Shown here: positions 34,687 to 44,335 of the stretch, piece by piece
Position numbering within the stretch: position 1 is the stretch's first letter
Layout: each line of letters opens with the position of its first letter
Source: Sulfurimonas sp.
Lineage (GTDB): Bacteria > Campylobacterota > Campylobacteria > Campylobacterales > Sulfurimonadaceae
Reading direction: 5' to 3'
Assembly (NCBI GenBank): GCA_013791885.1
Contig: VMSZ01000001.1
Coordinates: 25,647-89,646, forward strand
DNA length: 64,000 nucleotides
The notes under the pieces: generated by a model
Told to the model about the DNA's origin: nothing
The model's database searches: none
The model's input: only the letters and a program-made list of their open reading frames with translations
Program-made: the position numbers and the translations under genes

Positions 34687-37600
34687 ATGCAATTCGCAAC
34701 TTTAAGAACAATCGTTTCCAATATCACCGTTACTCTGCGTGAAACGCACAGCATTGCAAAAGCACTTGAAGAGATGTCTAAGCACAGCATCAGTTCTATT
34801 GTTATCGTGGATGAAAAAAACCGTCCCATAGGAATTTTTACCGAACATGATGCGCTTCGTATTGTGAGCGAGATGATTGACCAAGAAATACCGCTGAGTA
34901 AGGTTATGACACGAAATCCCTTCTGCGTGGAACAGTCACAACATCTGCACGATGCCTATATGATGATGGAGGAAAAAGCTTATCGTCATCTTGTCATTGT
35001 TGATGAGGTCGGAGAGTTTGTCGGAATAGTAAGTGAGGGAGATTTCTTACGCCACATGGGTTTTGATGCGCTGAACAGGTTTAAAACCGTTGCTGAGGCT
35101 ATGAGTAATGCCCCTCTGGTTATTCAGTCAGATGTGTTGATGATAACTGTTGCGAAACTGATGAAAGAGCATAAGTGTGACTATGCAATAGTGATTGAAA
35201 ATATGTGTCCGATTGGCTTGATAACAGAACGTGATATTATATATTCCCATGAGGATATGCAAGGTAAAGCAGCAGAGAAGCTCTTGAATCATGCAATAAA
35301 GACCATAAAACAGAATCTACTTTTACACGAAGCAGCAGAGCTTATGAAAGAGCATAGTGTTCATCAGCTTGTTGTTGTGGACGATAACGAACATTTATCG
35401 GGAGTTTTGAATCGTCACGATATTTTGAAAGCTGTACATGGAAGTTATTTTGAGTTTTTAGTGCAACTTATCAACCAAAAAAACGATACGATTGCCCAGC
35501 TTCAAGAGCGAAAAAAAGAGCTTAGAGCCAAAAAAGATTTGCTCGAAGAAAGCACAATTAAATATAGAAAACTTTTTGAGGCTATTCCGGATGGAACTGT
35601 TCTGCTAGACGTTCAAACATTAAGGGCGGTGGAGTTTAACAGTGCGGCACATGAGTATCTTGGTTACAGTGCAGAAGAGTTTTCAAAACTGAGCATTTCT
35701 GATTATGAGATAATAGAAAGCCCGGAGGAAACGCAGCGGCGGATAGGTGTAATCAAAAGTCAGGGATATGATATTTTTGAAACTAAACACCGCACGAAAG
35801 AGGGAAAAATTATTGATGTCTGGGTTAATGCCGTAGCCGTTGAGATATCCGGCCAGAATTATATTATAGCGGTGTATAGAGATATAACAGTACAAAAAGA
35901 AACGCAAGAGAATTTCGCGCAACAGAGCTCATTTTTACAATCCCTTCTTAAAAATATTCCGGATTTGGTCTGGTTGAAAGATTTGGATGGTGTTTATCTG
36001 GCTTGTAACGAAATGTTTGAACGTCTCTATAACGCCAAAGAATCAGAGATAATCGGAAAAGATGATTTTGATTTTGTGGATACTGAGCTGGCTACTTTTT
36101 TTCGCGAGCATGACAAGGCGGCAGTGGCGGCCGGAGGTTCACGTACGAATGAGGAGTTCTTGGTATTTGGCGATGGCAGCTATCAAGGTTTTTTTGAGAC
36201 AGTAAAGACACCTATGAAAGACATTCATGGAAATGTTATAGGTGTCCTGGGAATCGCTCGTGATATCAGTGAGAGAAAAGCCAAAGACGATGAGAGTGCT
36301 AATGTTCAGGCTTTGGCACATGTGGGCACGTGGTCCTGGGATATTCTCAAGGATGAGTTTATCGGGAGCTCTGAGGGATATCGTATTTTTGGAATTCCCC
36401 AGGGTGAAAAAGTTGGCCTGAAGGATGTTTTAAAACGATTTTCATCCCAAGACCGTGCGAGGGTTCAGGAGCAATTGCTTAATACGTCAAGAACAAAACA
36501 GCAGGTCGGTTCACTCTATCGTTTAAACGTGCAAGATGGTGATGATATCTGGATTAAGACACATACGGAATTTCAATACAATGAAAAACATCAGCCAATT
36601 AAAGCTGCAGGAATCTTTCAGGATGTAAGTGAGCAGATACGACACGAAAAAGAGCTGCAAAAAAAAGATGAAGACCTTTCTGCTGCGCAGGCAATAGCGC
36701 ATATCGGAAGCTGGCGACTCAAAATCAAAGATAATATTCTTGAATGGTCTGATGAGACCTACAGGATTTTCGGCATAGAGATAAGAGCCCCTTTAACATA
36801 TGAGATGTTTTTGGAACGTATTCATCCTGAAGATGCTGAAAAAGTGGCTCTTGCATGGCAGAGGGCCTTAGAGGGAGAAAAGTACGATATAGAACATAGA
36901 ATCATTGTGGACGGTACAACCAAGTGGGTGCATGAGCAGGCGAAGCTTAACTCGGATAAGGCCGGCAATATTCTTGATGGTATTGGAATGGTTCAGGAGA
37001 TTACACAAAGAAAACTTTATGAGCAGAAACTTGAAACACTCGCTAATTATGACCCGCTGACAGGATTGGCTAACCGCGGACTTTTGGTTTCGTATTTGCA
37101 AAAGATAATTGAAGGAGCAAAACGTAATAAAAGTCAGATAGCTCTGCTGATGTTTGATTTGGACCGCTTTAAAGATATCAATGACAGTTATGGACATAAT
37201 GCGGGGGATGAACTATTACAACAGGTTGCAAAACGTTTTTCTTCCCGTTTGCGTGAGGGAGACCTCATAAGCCGTTTGGGCGGAGATGAATTTGCTGTTG
37301 TGATGAATAATTTTACGCATCCGGAAGATGCAGGAAGACTTGCAGAGGAGATGATAGAGACTCTTTCTATGAATTATCAGCTTTCTGCAGGAGTATCAGT
37401 TCACATAGGGGCAAGTGTGGGAATAGTTATATTCCCTGATCATGCAAGTGATGCACAGACTCTTTTGCAATATGCGGATGCGGCACTTTACAAATCAAAG
37501 TCGGAAGGACGGGCTACATACCGCTACTATAGTGATGAATTGACTCAATCAGCGCGTAAACGCATAGAGTGTGAAACTAATCTGCGTCTTGCGATTACAA

Positions 37601-38316
37601 ACAAGGAGTTTGAAGTCTACTACCAGCCTCAAGTGCATATTGCATCCGGACGTATTATCGGTGCCGAAGCGCTTATTCGCTGGAATAATCCAAAACGCGG
37701 ACTTGTTTCGCCTGCGGAGTTTATTCCTGTTGCAGAAGATACCGGTTTGATTGGTGAAATAGGGGAGTGGGTGTTAAATGAGACCTGCAGACAGGGAAAA
37801 ATCTGGCTTAACCAAGGGCACAGACTTACTTTGGCTGTTAATCTTTCAGCACATCAAATCAGATATCAGGATGTAGTGTCAATTGTCGAGAAAGCTATTA
37901 AGCAAAGCGGTTTTGAAGCGAATCGTTTGGAGCTTGAGCTGACCGAAAGCGCACTTATGCAAAGAGAGGAAGAGACAGTTGAAATTCTTCACAGTCTCAG
38001 AGCCAAAGGAATAAGGCTGGCAATTGATGACTTTGGAACAGGGTATTCATCCTTGAGTTATTTAAAGCGCTTTCCGATAGACATACTTAAAATTGACAAA
38101 AGTTTTGTTGATGATGTTCCCTATGATGCCGATGACAACGCGATAGTCAGTGCTATTATCGCGATGGGGCAAGCTTTGGGCTTTCAAGTTTTGGCAGAGG
38201 GTGTCGAGCAGGAAGAACAACTTCGGTTTTTAGAAGAAAAAGGGTGTACGATGTATCAAGGGTATTATAAAAGCAAGCCTCTGCCTGCAAAAGAGTTTGA
38301 AAAACTTTTAAAATAA
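34687..38316 (+). CDS. CBS-CBS-PAS(x4)-GGDEF-EAL signalling protein
   Basis: 1209 residues, no membrane segment. Two CBS pairs (about 1-250), a short coiled coil (about 265-290), about four PAS domains (290-785), a GGDEF domain (785-950) with intact RLGGDEFAV, and an EAL domain (960-1205) with GAEALIRW, ELELTESAL, and IDDFGTGYSSLSYL-KIDKSFV. Both the cyclase and the phosphodiesterase sites look complete, so it could make and break c-di-GMP. CBS pairs suggest adenine-nucleotide sensing. It is third in a signalling operon and its end overlaps the convergent kinase gene by 9 nt. Confidence 0.9.
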   Translation: MQFATLRTIVSNITVTLRETHSIAKALEEMSKHSISSIVIVDEKNRPIGIFTEHDALRIVSEMIDQEIPLSKVMTRNPFCVEQSQHLHDAYMMMEEKAYRHLVIVDEVGEFVGIVSEGDFLRHMGFDALNRFKTVAEAMSNAPLVIQSDVLMITVAKLMKEHKCDYAIVIENMCPIGLITERDIIYSHEDMQGKAAEKLLNHAIKTIKQNLLLHEAAELMKEHSVHQLVVVDDNEHLSGVLNRHDILKAVHGSYFEFLVQLINQKNDTIAQLQERKKELRAKKDLLEESTIKYRKLFEAIPDGTVLLDVQTLRAVEFNSAAHEYLGYSAEEFSKLSISDYEIIESPEETQRRIGVIKSQGYDIFETKHRTKEGKIIDVWVNAVAVEISGQNYIIAVYRDITVQKETQENFAQQSSFLQSLLKNIPDLVWLKDLDGVYLACNEMFERLYNAKESEIIGKDDFDFVDTELATFFREHDKAAVAAGGSRTNEEFLVFGDGSYQGFFETVKTPMKDIHGNVIGVLGIARDISERKAKDDESANVQALAHVGTWSWDILKDEFIGSSEGYRIFGIPQGEKVGLKDVLKRFSSQDRARVQEQLLNTSRTKQQVGSLYRLNVQDGDDIWIKTHTEFQYNEKHQPIKAAGIFQDVSEQIRHEKELQKKDEDLSAAQAIAHIGSWRLKIKDNILEWSDETYRIFGIEIRAPLTYEMFLERIHPEDAEKVALAWQRALEGEKYDIEHRIIVDGTTKWVHEQAKLNSDKAGNILDGIGMVQEITQRKLYEQKLETLANYDPLTGLANRGLLVSYLQKIIEGAKRNKSQIALLMFDLDRFKDINDSYGHNAGDELLQQVAKRFSSRLREGDLISRLGGDEFAVVMNNFTHPEDAGRLAEEMIETLSMNYQLSAGVSVHIGASVGIVIFPDHASDAQTLLQYADAALYKSKSEGRATYRYYSDELTQSARKRIECETNLRLAITNKEFEVYYQPQVHIASGRIIGAEALIRWNNPKRGLVSPAEFIPVAEDTGLIGEIGEWVLNETCRQGKIWLNQGHRLTLAVNLSAHQIRYQDVVSIVEKAIKQSGFEANRLELELTESALMQREEETVEILHSLRAKGIRLAIDDFGTGYSSLSYLKRFPIDILKIDKSFVDDVPYDADDNAIVSAIIAMGQALGFQVLAEGVEQEEQLRFLEEKGCTMYQGYYKSKPLPAKEFEKLLK

Positions 38317-39447
38317 AAGTGTAATGCTCGTACCGCTGTTTTCTTTTGATTCGAGCATTATTTTAAAACCGTACTCTTTTATAATGCTCTCAACAATACT
38401 GAGTCCGACACCAAACCCCCCCGCGTAAGAGTTGGCTCGCTCAAATCTCTTAAAAATAGACTCCAACTTATTTTTTGCAATGCCGATGCCTTTGTCTTGT
38501 ATGGTAAAAGATTTTTCACTGAGTTTGATTTTTATCTCACTGTTTGGATGGGAGTATTTGATGGCGTTTCCCAAGAGGTTGTTGATAAGCATTTTTGCCT
38601 TTGTCGGTGCTATCATAAGCGTGCAGGGGGTTGACTCAAAAAGAACCTGTATGTTTTTTCTTTCCAAAATTTCATCGAAGTAGTCAATACTGTTTTTTAC
38701 AACTTCTTCAAACGCAAGCTGCTGAGGCTTTTCACTTGCATTGTCAAAACTCAAAAAACTAAGCGCAGAGTACATATCGTAGAGCTGTTTTGTACTGATG
38801 GAGATGTTTTTCATAATTCTTTCATCGTAAGTTTTTTTATTGATTGCTCGTGAAGTGCTCATCATAAGTGCCGTGATGGGCGTATTGAGTTCGTGGGTTG
38901 TATCTCTGACAAAGTCTTCTATTGCCTGCATTTTTTCTTTAATGGGTTTTAAAAATATGTACGAAAGAGCTACGGAGATGAAGATGATAATAAACGCAAC
39001 GATGATGGTGACAAAAAGGATTTTATTTTTGAGTTTGAGTACATTTTGCGTGCATTCGTTACTCTGAATAACTGCATATTTAATGCCCAAATGCCCAGCC
39101 GTAGCTTGAGATACAAGTGTAAATGTTTTCCCCTGCATATAATAATCTTTTGAAAAGTCTGCTTCTTGCATAATCGAGCCGTATTTGAGTTCATTGTCTG
39201 CATCAAAAAGCGCAACACTTGCGTTTTCAAAGTTTTGAAGTACAAGTTCTTCTTTCATCATATGCGCACGGATAACGTCCGAACTCACCTGATTGGCGAT
39301 ACTGTTCATCTTGTAGTAGTTTGAGTTCATCTCCATAGAAACCTGAGCAGTATAAAACCAGTAGCTTGCAAGCGAGAGAAAGATAAAGGAGGAGAGCAGA
39401 TAAAGCGATAAAAAAGAGTAAAAAGATTTTTTGGTAAGTTTATTCAT
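38308..39447 (-). CDS. Sensor histidine kinase
   Basis: 379 residues from the ATG at 39447; the track's longer start runs through the regulator gene. Two membrane helices (about 8-30 and 145-168) flank a periplasmic sensor. The H-box is VRDTTHELNTPITAL, and the ATPase shows N-box NNLLGNAIKYS, DKGIGI and GGFGVGLS. It overlaps the regulator gene by 8 nt, so they form a pair. The signal is unknown. Confidence 0.9.
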   Translation of the reverse strand: MNKLTKKSFYSFLSLYLLSSFIFLSLASYWFYTAQVSMEMNSNYYKMNSIANQVSSDVIRAHMMKEELVLQNFENASVALFDADNELKYGSIMQEADFSKDYYMQGKTFTLVSQATAGHLGIKYAVIQSNECTQNVLKLKNKILFVTIIVAFIIIFISVALSYIFLKPIKEKMQAIEDFVRDTTHELNTPITALMMSTSRAINKKTYDERIMKNISISTKQLYDMYSALSFLSFDNASEKPQQLAFEEVVKNSIDYFDEILERKNIQVLFESTPCTLMIAPTKAKMLINNLLGNAIKYSHPNSEIKIKLSEKSFTIQDKGIGIAKNKLESIFKRFERANSYAGGFGVGLSIVESIIKEYGFKIMLESKENSGTSITLLF

Positions 39448-40093
39448 AGATGTAACCTTCTCCTCGTATGGTTCTGAGATTCTCTTTGGGAATGAATTCC
39501 CTAAGTGTGCGTATGTGTGAACGGATAGTCGCATCGCTGGGTATAGAGTCAAAATCCCAGATATTTTGAATAAGTTCCTCGTTTGTTATAACGCGTTTTT
39601 GGTTTTGAAAAAAGTAGAGCAAAAGGGCGCTGTCTTTAGTGCTTAAGCTTATTTCCTCTTTTTTTCTGAATACTTTTTTCTCATTAGGAAAAAAGAGTAA
39701 ATCCACTGCAAGTTCTATCTGCGTTTTTGTTTCAATATTGAAGAGTCTTTTAGTGTTAAGAATGCGGGCATTGAGCTCTTCAAGTTCAAAAGGTTTTTTG
39801 ATGTAGTCATGGGCACCGAAAGAAAAAGCTTCCTGAAGATGTTTTGTATCAGTGTAGGCGGTGATGAAAATTGCAGGAGTTGTGTCTTGAAATCCCCGAA
39901 GTTCTTCGAGAAGTTTAAGCCCATTTTTGCCCGGCACGTTAATGTCAAAAATAAAAAGGTCATATTTATTTGTATCAAGTTTTGCGTAAACTGCTTTAGA
40001 ATCATAAGCATAATCCACATCCCAGAACTCAGATAAAAAATCTATTAAAATATCGGAGAGTACGGCATCGTCTTCCATGAGCAGTATTTTCAT
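39440..40093 (-). CDS. OmpR-family response regulator
   Basis: 217 residues from the ATG at 40093 (GGAG upstream); the track's GTG start at 40105 lacks a ribosome site. Receiver domain with LLMEDDAV, D in FIFDINVPGKNG and K in DYIKKPF; C-terminal winged helix with SDATIRSHIRTLREFI and IRGEGYIYE. Direct-repeat operators are usual for this family, so it is one candidate for the shared promoter motif at 53.1-57.9 kb. Confidence 0.9.
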   Translation of the reverse strand: MKILLMEDDAVLSDILIDFLSEFWDVDYAYDSKAVYAKLDTNKYDLFIFDINVPGKNGLKLLEELRGFQDTTPAIFITAYTDTKHLQEAFSFGAHDYIKKPFELEELNARILNTKRLFNIETKTQIELAVDLLFFPNEKKVFRKKEEISLSTKDSALLLYFFQNQKRVITNEELIQNIWDFDSIPSDATIRSHIRTLREFIPKENLRTIRGEGYIYE

Positions 40094-40241
40094 CGCGTTT
40101 GACACTCCATTGAGAGTTTTTTTTGATTATTCTACCTAAATAAGCGGAGTATTTAAAAATTTATCTCTAATTTAATATTCCTTATTTTTATGAGTTATAA
40201 TTAGAGTATCGGTATGTGCTAGAGAATTAAAAGGGGAAAGA

Positions 40242-41492
40242 ATGGAAAATGTGTATTTGGGACGACAGCCTATTATTGATGGAGAGTCTAATCTTTATGC
40301 ATATGAAATCTTATATAGAGATGACCACAAGCAGAGTAATGTTGGTTCAGACCGTTATGCGAGTGCGTCTGTTATAAGCAGTGTCTTAAACAAGTTTGGA
40401 ACGAGAAATCTCTTGGGGGACCGCAGAGCATTTGTCAAAATAGATGAAAAGTTTTTACTTAATGATATTATTTTTTCAGTGCCGCAAGAGTTCTTTATAT
40501 TTTCAGTGCTGGAGAGTTTGGAAATAACTGCGAGAGTGGAAGAAAGATTAGAAAAACTTTACAAAGAGGGTTATCTTATAGCTATTAATGACACGGTTTT
40601 AACTGAAGAAACATTGCAAAAATATAAAAATGTTCTCAAATATATTTCACACATAAAAATTAGAATAGATACAAACATAAGTGTTGGCATAGAAGAGATG
40701 ATAAAAATACTCAAAGCCAACAATGTTAAAGTTATTGCAACAAAAATAGAAGAATCAAAACAGTATGTCATTGCAAGAACTTTGGGCTGCGAATGTTTTC
40801 AGGGCTACTTTTTTGCAGAACCAAAAATAGTGGAAAATGCAAAGTATGAACCTGCACAGCTTAATATTTTAAAGCTCTACAATCTTTTGCTACAAGATAC
40901 AAACATTGACGAGATAACGAAAGAATTTGAAAACAATCATGAAATTACCCTGCAGCTTTTACAGTTTATAAACTCCGGCGCATTTCACTTTAGAAAGAAA
41001 ATCTCTTCTATCCACCATATTTTAGTTTTAATGGGACGCATGCCTTTGGCAAAGTGGCTGATGCTGATGATTTACTCTAAATCCGTATCCAAAGAGAATG
41101 AACGTTCACCTCTTATGCTTCTTGTAAAAAACAGAACGGAACTTATGGAGAATATACTCAAAACGCTCCAGCCTAATGTCAAAAGCAATATGCTCGGAGA
41201 GGCTTATTTTGTAGGTGTTTTATCTTTAATAGATACTATTTTTTCAGAGAAACTCGAAACAATTTTAGAAGATATGAATGTCTCCCAAGAAGTAAAAGAT
41301 GCACTGCTTAAAGATGCGGGTATTTTAGGTGAGATTTATGCGCTTATCAGAGATATAGAGGCTTTTGACACCCATGCTATTAGCAGATTCGAAGAGACTT
41401 ACTATCTTGAAGCCGGAGTGCTTAAAAAGCTCATTCTTGATTCCATTGAGAGTGTGAACAAGTTTGAAAAGCCGACTCTCTATGAAGAGTAG
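40242..41492 (+). CDS. EAL-HDOD (YuxH-type) signalling protein
   Basis: 416 residues. The N-terminal EAL-like domain is degenerate: the motif reads YEILYR and the IDDFGT loop is replaced by AINDTVL, so it is probably not catalytic. The second half is an HDOD domain (ITLQLLQFINSGAFHFRKKISSIHHILVLMG). YuxH-like proteins are common in Campylobacterota, role unclear. Divergent from the two-component pair (~150-nt gap) with GGGGAAAG as ribosome site. Confidence 0.82.
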   Translation: MENVYLGRQPIIDGESNLYAYEILYRDDHKQSNVGSDRYASASVISSVLNKFGTRNLLGDRRAFVKIDEKFLLNDIIFSVPQEFFIFSVLESLEITARVEERLEKLYKEGYLIAINDTVLTEETLQKYKNVLKYISHIKIRIDTNISVGIEEMIKILKANNVKVIATKIEESKQYVIARTLGCECFQGYFFAEPKIVENAKYEPAQLNILKLYNLLLQDTNIDEITKEFENNHEITLQLLQFINSGAFHFRKKISSIHHILVLMGRMPLAKWLMLMIYSKSVSKENERSPLMLLVKNRTELMENILKTLQPNVKSNMLGEAYFVGVLSLIDTIFSEKLETILEDMNVSQEVKDALLKDAGILGEIYALIRDIEAFDTHAISRFEETYYLEAGVLKKLILDSIESVNKFEKPTLYEE

Positions 41493-41526
41493 AACGACTC
41501 CTCAAACTCTCCTCTGGCTTATCTGC

Positions 41527-41595
41527 TATAATGTCGGCAAAAGATGGGGCTTTTAAGATTGCCCCAAATGCAATAATTTTAACAAAAGAGCCCCT
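41527..41595 (+). promoter_or_regulatory. dbpA promoter and leader with two mutually exclusive hairpins
   Basis: TATAAT at 41527-41532 is the -10. In the leader, TGGGGC (41545) pairs with GCCCCA (41561-41566). Alternatively GGGGCTTTT (41546-41554) pairs with AAGAGCCCC (41586-41594), hiding the AAAGAG ribosome site next to the ATG at 41596. Both cannot form at once, which is the layout of a translational switch. Confidence 0.5.
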
Positions 41596-42966
41596 ATGAA
41601 CGCAAAAAACTTCTCCTCACTTCCTCTCTCAACTGAAATGGTACAAAACCTAAACGCCATAGGCTACACCCAGATGACACCTATTCAAGAACAGAGTCTT
41701 CCGTATATTTTAGAAGGTCGGGATGTTTTGGCGCAGGCAAAAACGGGGAGTGGAAAGACGGCTGCGTTTGGCATAGGTTTGCTCTCTAAACTTGATGTGA
41801 AAAAATTTCGTGTTCAGTCGCTTATTCTTTGTCCTACCCGTGAACTTGCCGAACAGGTTGCAAGAGAGTTGCGCCAAATTGCAAAATTTGCCCATAACAT
41901 TAAAATTTTGACTCTTTGCGGCGGGGTTGCGTTTGGTCCGCAGCTTGGCTCACTTCGCCATGGCGCGCACATTGTTGTCGGAACTCCGGGACGTATATTA
42001 AAGCACTTAAGCAAAGAGAGTCTTGACTTGGAAAACCTGCAAACGCTGGTCTTTGATGAAGCGGACAGAATGCTCGACATGGGCTTCAGCGAAGAGATAG
42101 AAAAAGTTTTAGAGTTTGTTCCAAAGCAGAGACAAACCCTGCTTTTCTCAGCAACTTACCCTGAAGAGATTTTAGATTTAAGCTCATCCGTGCAGCAGGA
42201 TGCCATCAGCATTAAAACAACGACGCAAGAAGTTGCCAACAAAATTACCCAAAGATTTTATGAGGTTTCGGGTGAGCAAAAAATCAAAACACTCATCAAC
42301 ATTTTCAGCACTTTTAAGCCTCAAAACGCAATAGTGTTTTCAAATACTAAGATAGAAGCAGACGAAATTGCGTCCAAACTTCAAAAAAGCAACATCGATG
42401 CTTTGGCTATTCACGGAGATTTGGAACAGTACGACAGAAACGATGTTTTAGTACAGTTTTCCAATGGAAGTTCGAGAGTTTTAGTGGCAACAGACGTTGC
42501 GGCGCGCGGACTTGACATTAAAGAGCTCAGCATGGTTGTAAATTACGATCTGCCTCACTCTCTTGAGACCTACACGCACCGTATAGGCAGAACTGCAAGA
42601 GCAGGAGCAGAAGGTCTTGCGTTTACTTTGTATGAGCCTTGGGAAGCAGAAAAAGTTGAGGAGTACAGAGACGGTGAGAGACTTTTTGAGTGCGCGGGAG
42701 ATTTAAAAATAAGCAACGGTTTTTCTATGACGCCTGAGTTTATTACGCTTGTAATTGAAGGCGGAAAAAAAGACAAACTCAGAGCAGGCGATTTACTTGG
42801 TGCACTTACGGGTGATGCAGGACTTGCGGGAACTTCTATCGGTAAAATAGATGTGTACGAGAGACAAACCTATGTGGCTATTGAAGCAAAATTAGTAGAT
42901 GAAGCACAAAAAAGACTCTCAGGCGGAAAAATAAAAGGCAAAAAATTCTCTGTCTGGATTTTATAG
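41596..42966 (+). CDS. dbpA: DEAD-box RNA helicase DbpA
   Basis: 456 residues. All core motifs are present: Q motif near TQMTPIQEQ, AKTGSGKT, PTRELAEQ, TPGRI, VFDEADRMLDMGF, SAT, VLVATDVAARGLDI and HRIGRTARAG. The C-terminal ~75 residues (TLVIEGGKKDKLRAGDLLGAL to KKFSVWIL) form the DbpA RNA-binding domain that targets 23S rRNA hairpin 92. It helps assemble the large ribosomal subunit. The leader may control its translation. Confidence 0.92.
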   Translation: MNAKNFSSLPLSTEMVQNLNAIGYTQMTPIQEQSLPYILEGRDVLAQAKTGSGKTAAFGIGLLSKLDVKKFRVQSLILCPTRELAEQVARELRQIAKFAHNIKILTLCGGVAFGPQLGSLRHGAHIVVGTPGRILKHLSKESLDLENLQTLVFDEADRMLDMGFSEEIEKVLEFVPKQRQTLLFSATYPEEILDLSSSVQQDAISIKTTTQEVANKITQRFYEVSGEQKIKTLINIFSTFKPQNAIVFSNTKIEADEIASKLQKSNIDALAIHGDLEQYDRNDVLVQFSNGSSRVLVATDVAARGLDIKELSMVVNYDLPHSLETYTHRIGRTARAGAEGLAFTLYEPWEAEKVEEYRDGERLFECAGDLKISNGFSMTPEFITLVIEGGKKDKLRAGDLLGALTGDAGLAGTSIGKIDVYERQTYVAIEAKLVDEAQKRLSGGKIKGKKFSVWIL

Positions 42967-42972
42967 GCTAGA

Positions 42973-43485
42973 ATGAAAGAGTTAAAATATCTGCATCACT
43001 ATCCGCCTGCAATTCAAGCGCAGGTGCATAGTCTCATAGAAAAAAAAGCTCTTACTTCCCATCTTCTCAAAAAGTACCCGCTTTCTCATAGTATTGGCAA
43101 TGACAAAGCACTCTTTTCTTATGTCAATGAGTTGAAAAACGAGCATATGAAGAAAGCGCCCCCTTTAAGTAAAACGCATTACGATGGAAAAATTCACGTG
43201 ATAAACAATGCTTTGGGAACCCACCATTTTATCTCCAGAGTCCAAGGCTCCAAGCTCAAAGCAAAAAATGAGATAAAAATAGCCTCAATGTTCAAGAATG
43301 TTCCGCAAGAGTTTTTACAGATGATTGTGGTACATGAACTGGCACATTTTAAAGAGAAGGAACATAATAAAGCGTTTTACAAATTATGTGAATATATGCA
43401 GCCTGCTTACCATCAGACAGAGTTTGATTTGAGACTTTATCTTACGCATCTGGATATTTGGGGCAAGATAGATGCCTGGACTTAA
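42973..43485 (+). CDS. YgjP/DUF45-family metallopeptidase
   Basis: 170 residues. Zinc motif VVHELAHFKEKEHNKAFY (HExxH with downstream E/H) near residues 122-138 marks the DUF45/YgjP-SprT-like group. No signal peptide. It is 6 nt after dbpA, so probably co-transcribed. Substrate unknown. Confidence 0.85.
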   Translation: MKELKYLHHYPPAIQAQVHSLIEKKALTSHLLKKYPLSHSIGNDKALFSYVNELKNEHMKKAPPLSKTHYDGKIHVINNALGTHHFISRVQGSKLKAKNEIKIASMFKNVPQEFLQMIVVHELAHFKEKEHNKAFYKLCEYMQPAYHQTEFDLRLYLTHLDIWGKIDAWT

Positions 43486-43525
43486 AATTATTTGATATAA
43501 TAAAAGAAAAAATTGTGAGAATACA

Positions 43526-44335
43526 ATGGATGATGTTAGCAAAGCCTTACTACAGAGCGTACTAAATTCACAAAAAGAGGTTGGGGTTATTTTCTGTGAG
43601 GGTGTACCTATTGTGACAAACAGTGCATTTCACAAATTTTTTAACGTTGCATCTCTTGAACAGTATCTCTCAGATTTCGGTCCTTTTGTAAACAACTTTG
43701 TTCCCCATCCGTCCTATTTCAATCAAAGTAAAATTGACAAAGGTGAGTCTTGGTTTGAAGCTATTATGAAGCTTGATGAACAGGATAGAATTGTCAGTAT
43801 GATGAATGCAAAGTACGAACCGCATGCTTTTTTAGTGACTCTGGATACGAGTGTAGAAAATTATCAGATAGCCTCTTTTGAAGATATAACCCAAAGCCTC
43901 ATTAAAAGAATTATGATACAAAACAATGTCACCATAGATGAAGAAAGCGGGGCATATTCAAAGAACTACTTTACACACATTATGCATAGTTTTGATGATG
44001 CGGCAGCCTTTAATGAAAAAATTATCGGGGTCTCTTTTTTTGATATTTTGAGTAATGATGGAATCGAAATAGCGCTTGAAGAAGAAATACTCAAGGCTTT
44101 TGTACAGCATTTTAAAAACAGTATCCGTCAAGATGATATGCTTGTACGTTGGAATAAAAGCAGCTTTTTACTTGTCTATTTGATAGATGATGAGACAAAA
44201 GCAAGACAGGTAGAACAAAAGCTTCAAACTATGGCGAGTAAAACAATTGTTGAAGGCTTTAAATGTCGTTTTTCACACAGAGTGCAAAAAGAAAAAGAGA
44301 GCATAGTAAAACTCATAAAAAAATTAGAGGATTAA
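43526..44335 (+). CDS. Protein with degenerate GGDEF-like C-terminal domain
   Basis: 269 residues. The N-terminal ~125 residues are PAS-like. The C-terminal domain follows the diguanylate-cyclase pattern but the active motif reads RWNKSSF in place of RWGGDEF and the substrate region is altered (FFDILSNDG). It is therefore unlikely to be a cyclase; it may bind nucleotide or partner proteins. The end overlaps the convergent GNAT gene by 4 nt. Confidence 0.7.
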   Translation: MDDVSKALLQSVLNSQKEVGVIFCEGVPIVTNSAFHKFFNVASLEQYLSDFGPFVNNFVPHPSYFNQSKIDKGESWFEAIMKLDEQDRIVSMMNAKYEPHAFLVTLDTSVENYQIASFEDITQSLIKRIMIQNNVTIDEESGAYSKNYFTHIMHSFDDAAAFNEKIIGVSFFDILSNDGIEIALEEEILKAFVQHFKNSIRQDDMLVRWNKSSFLLVYLIDDETKARQVEQKLQTMASKTIVEGFKCRFSHRVQKEKESIVKLIKKLED

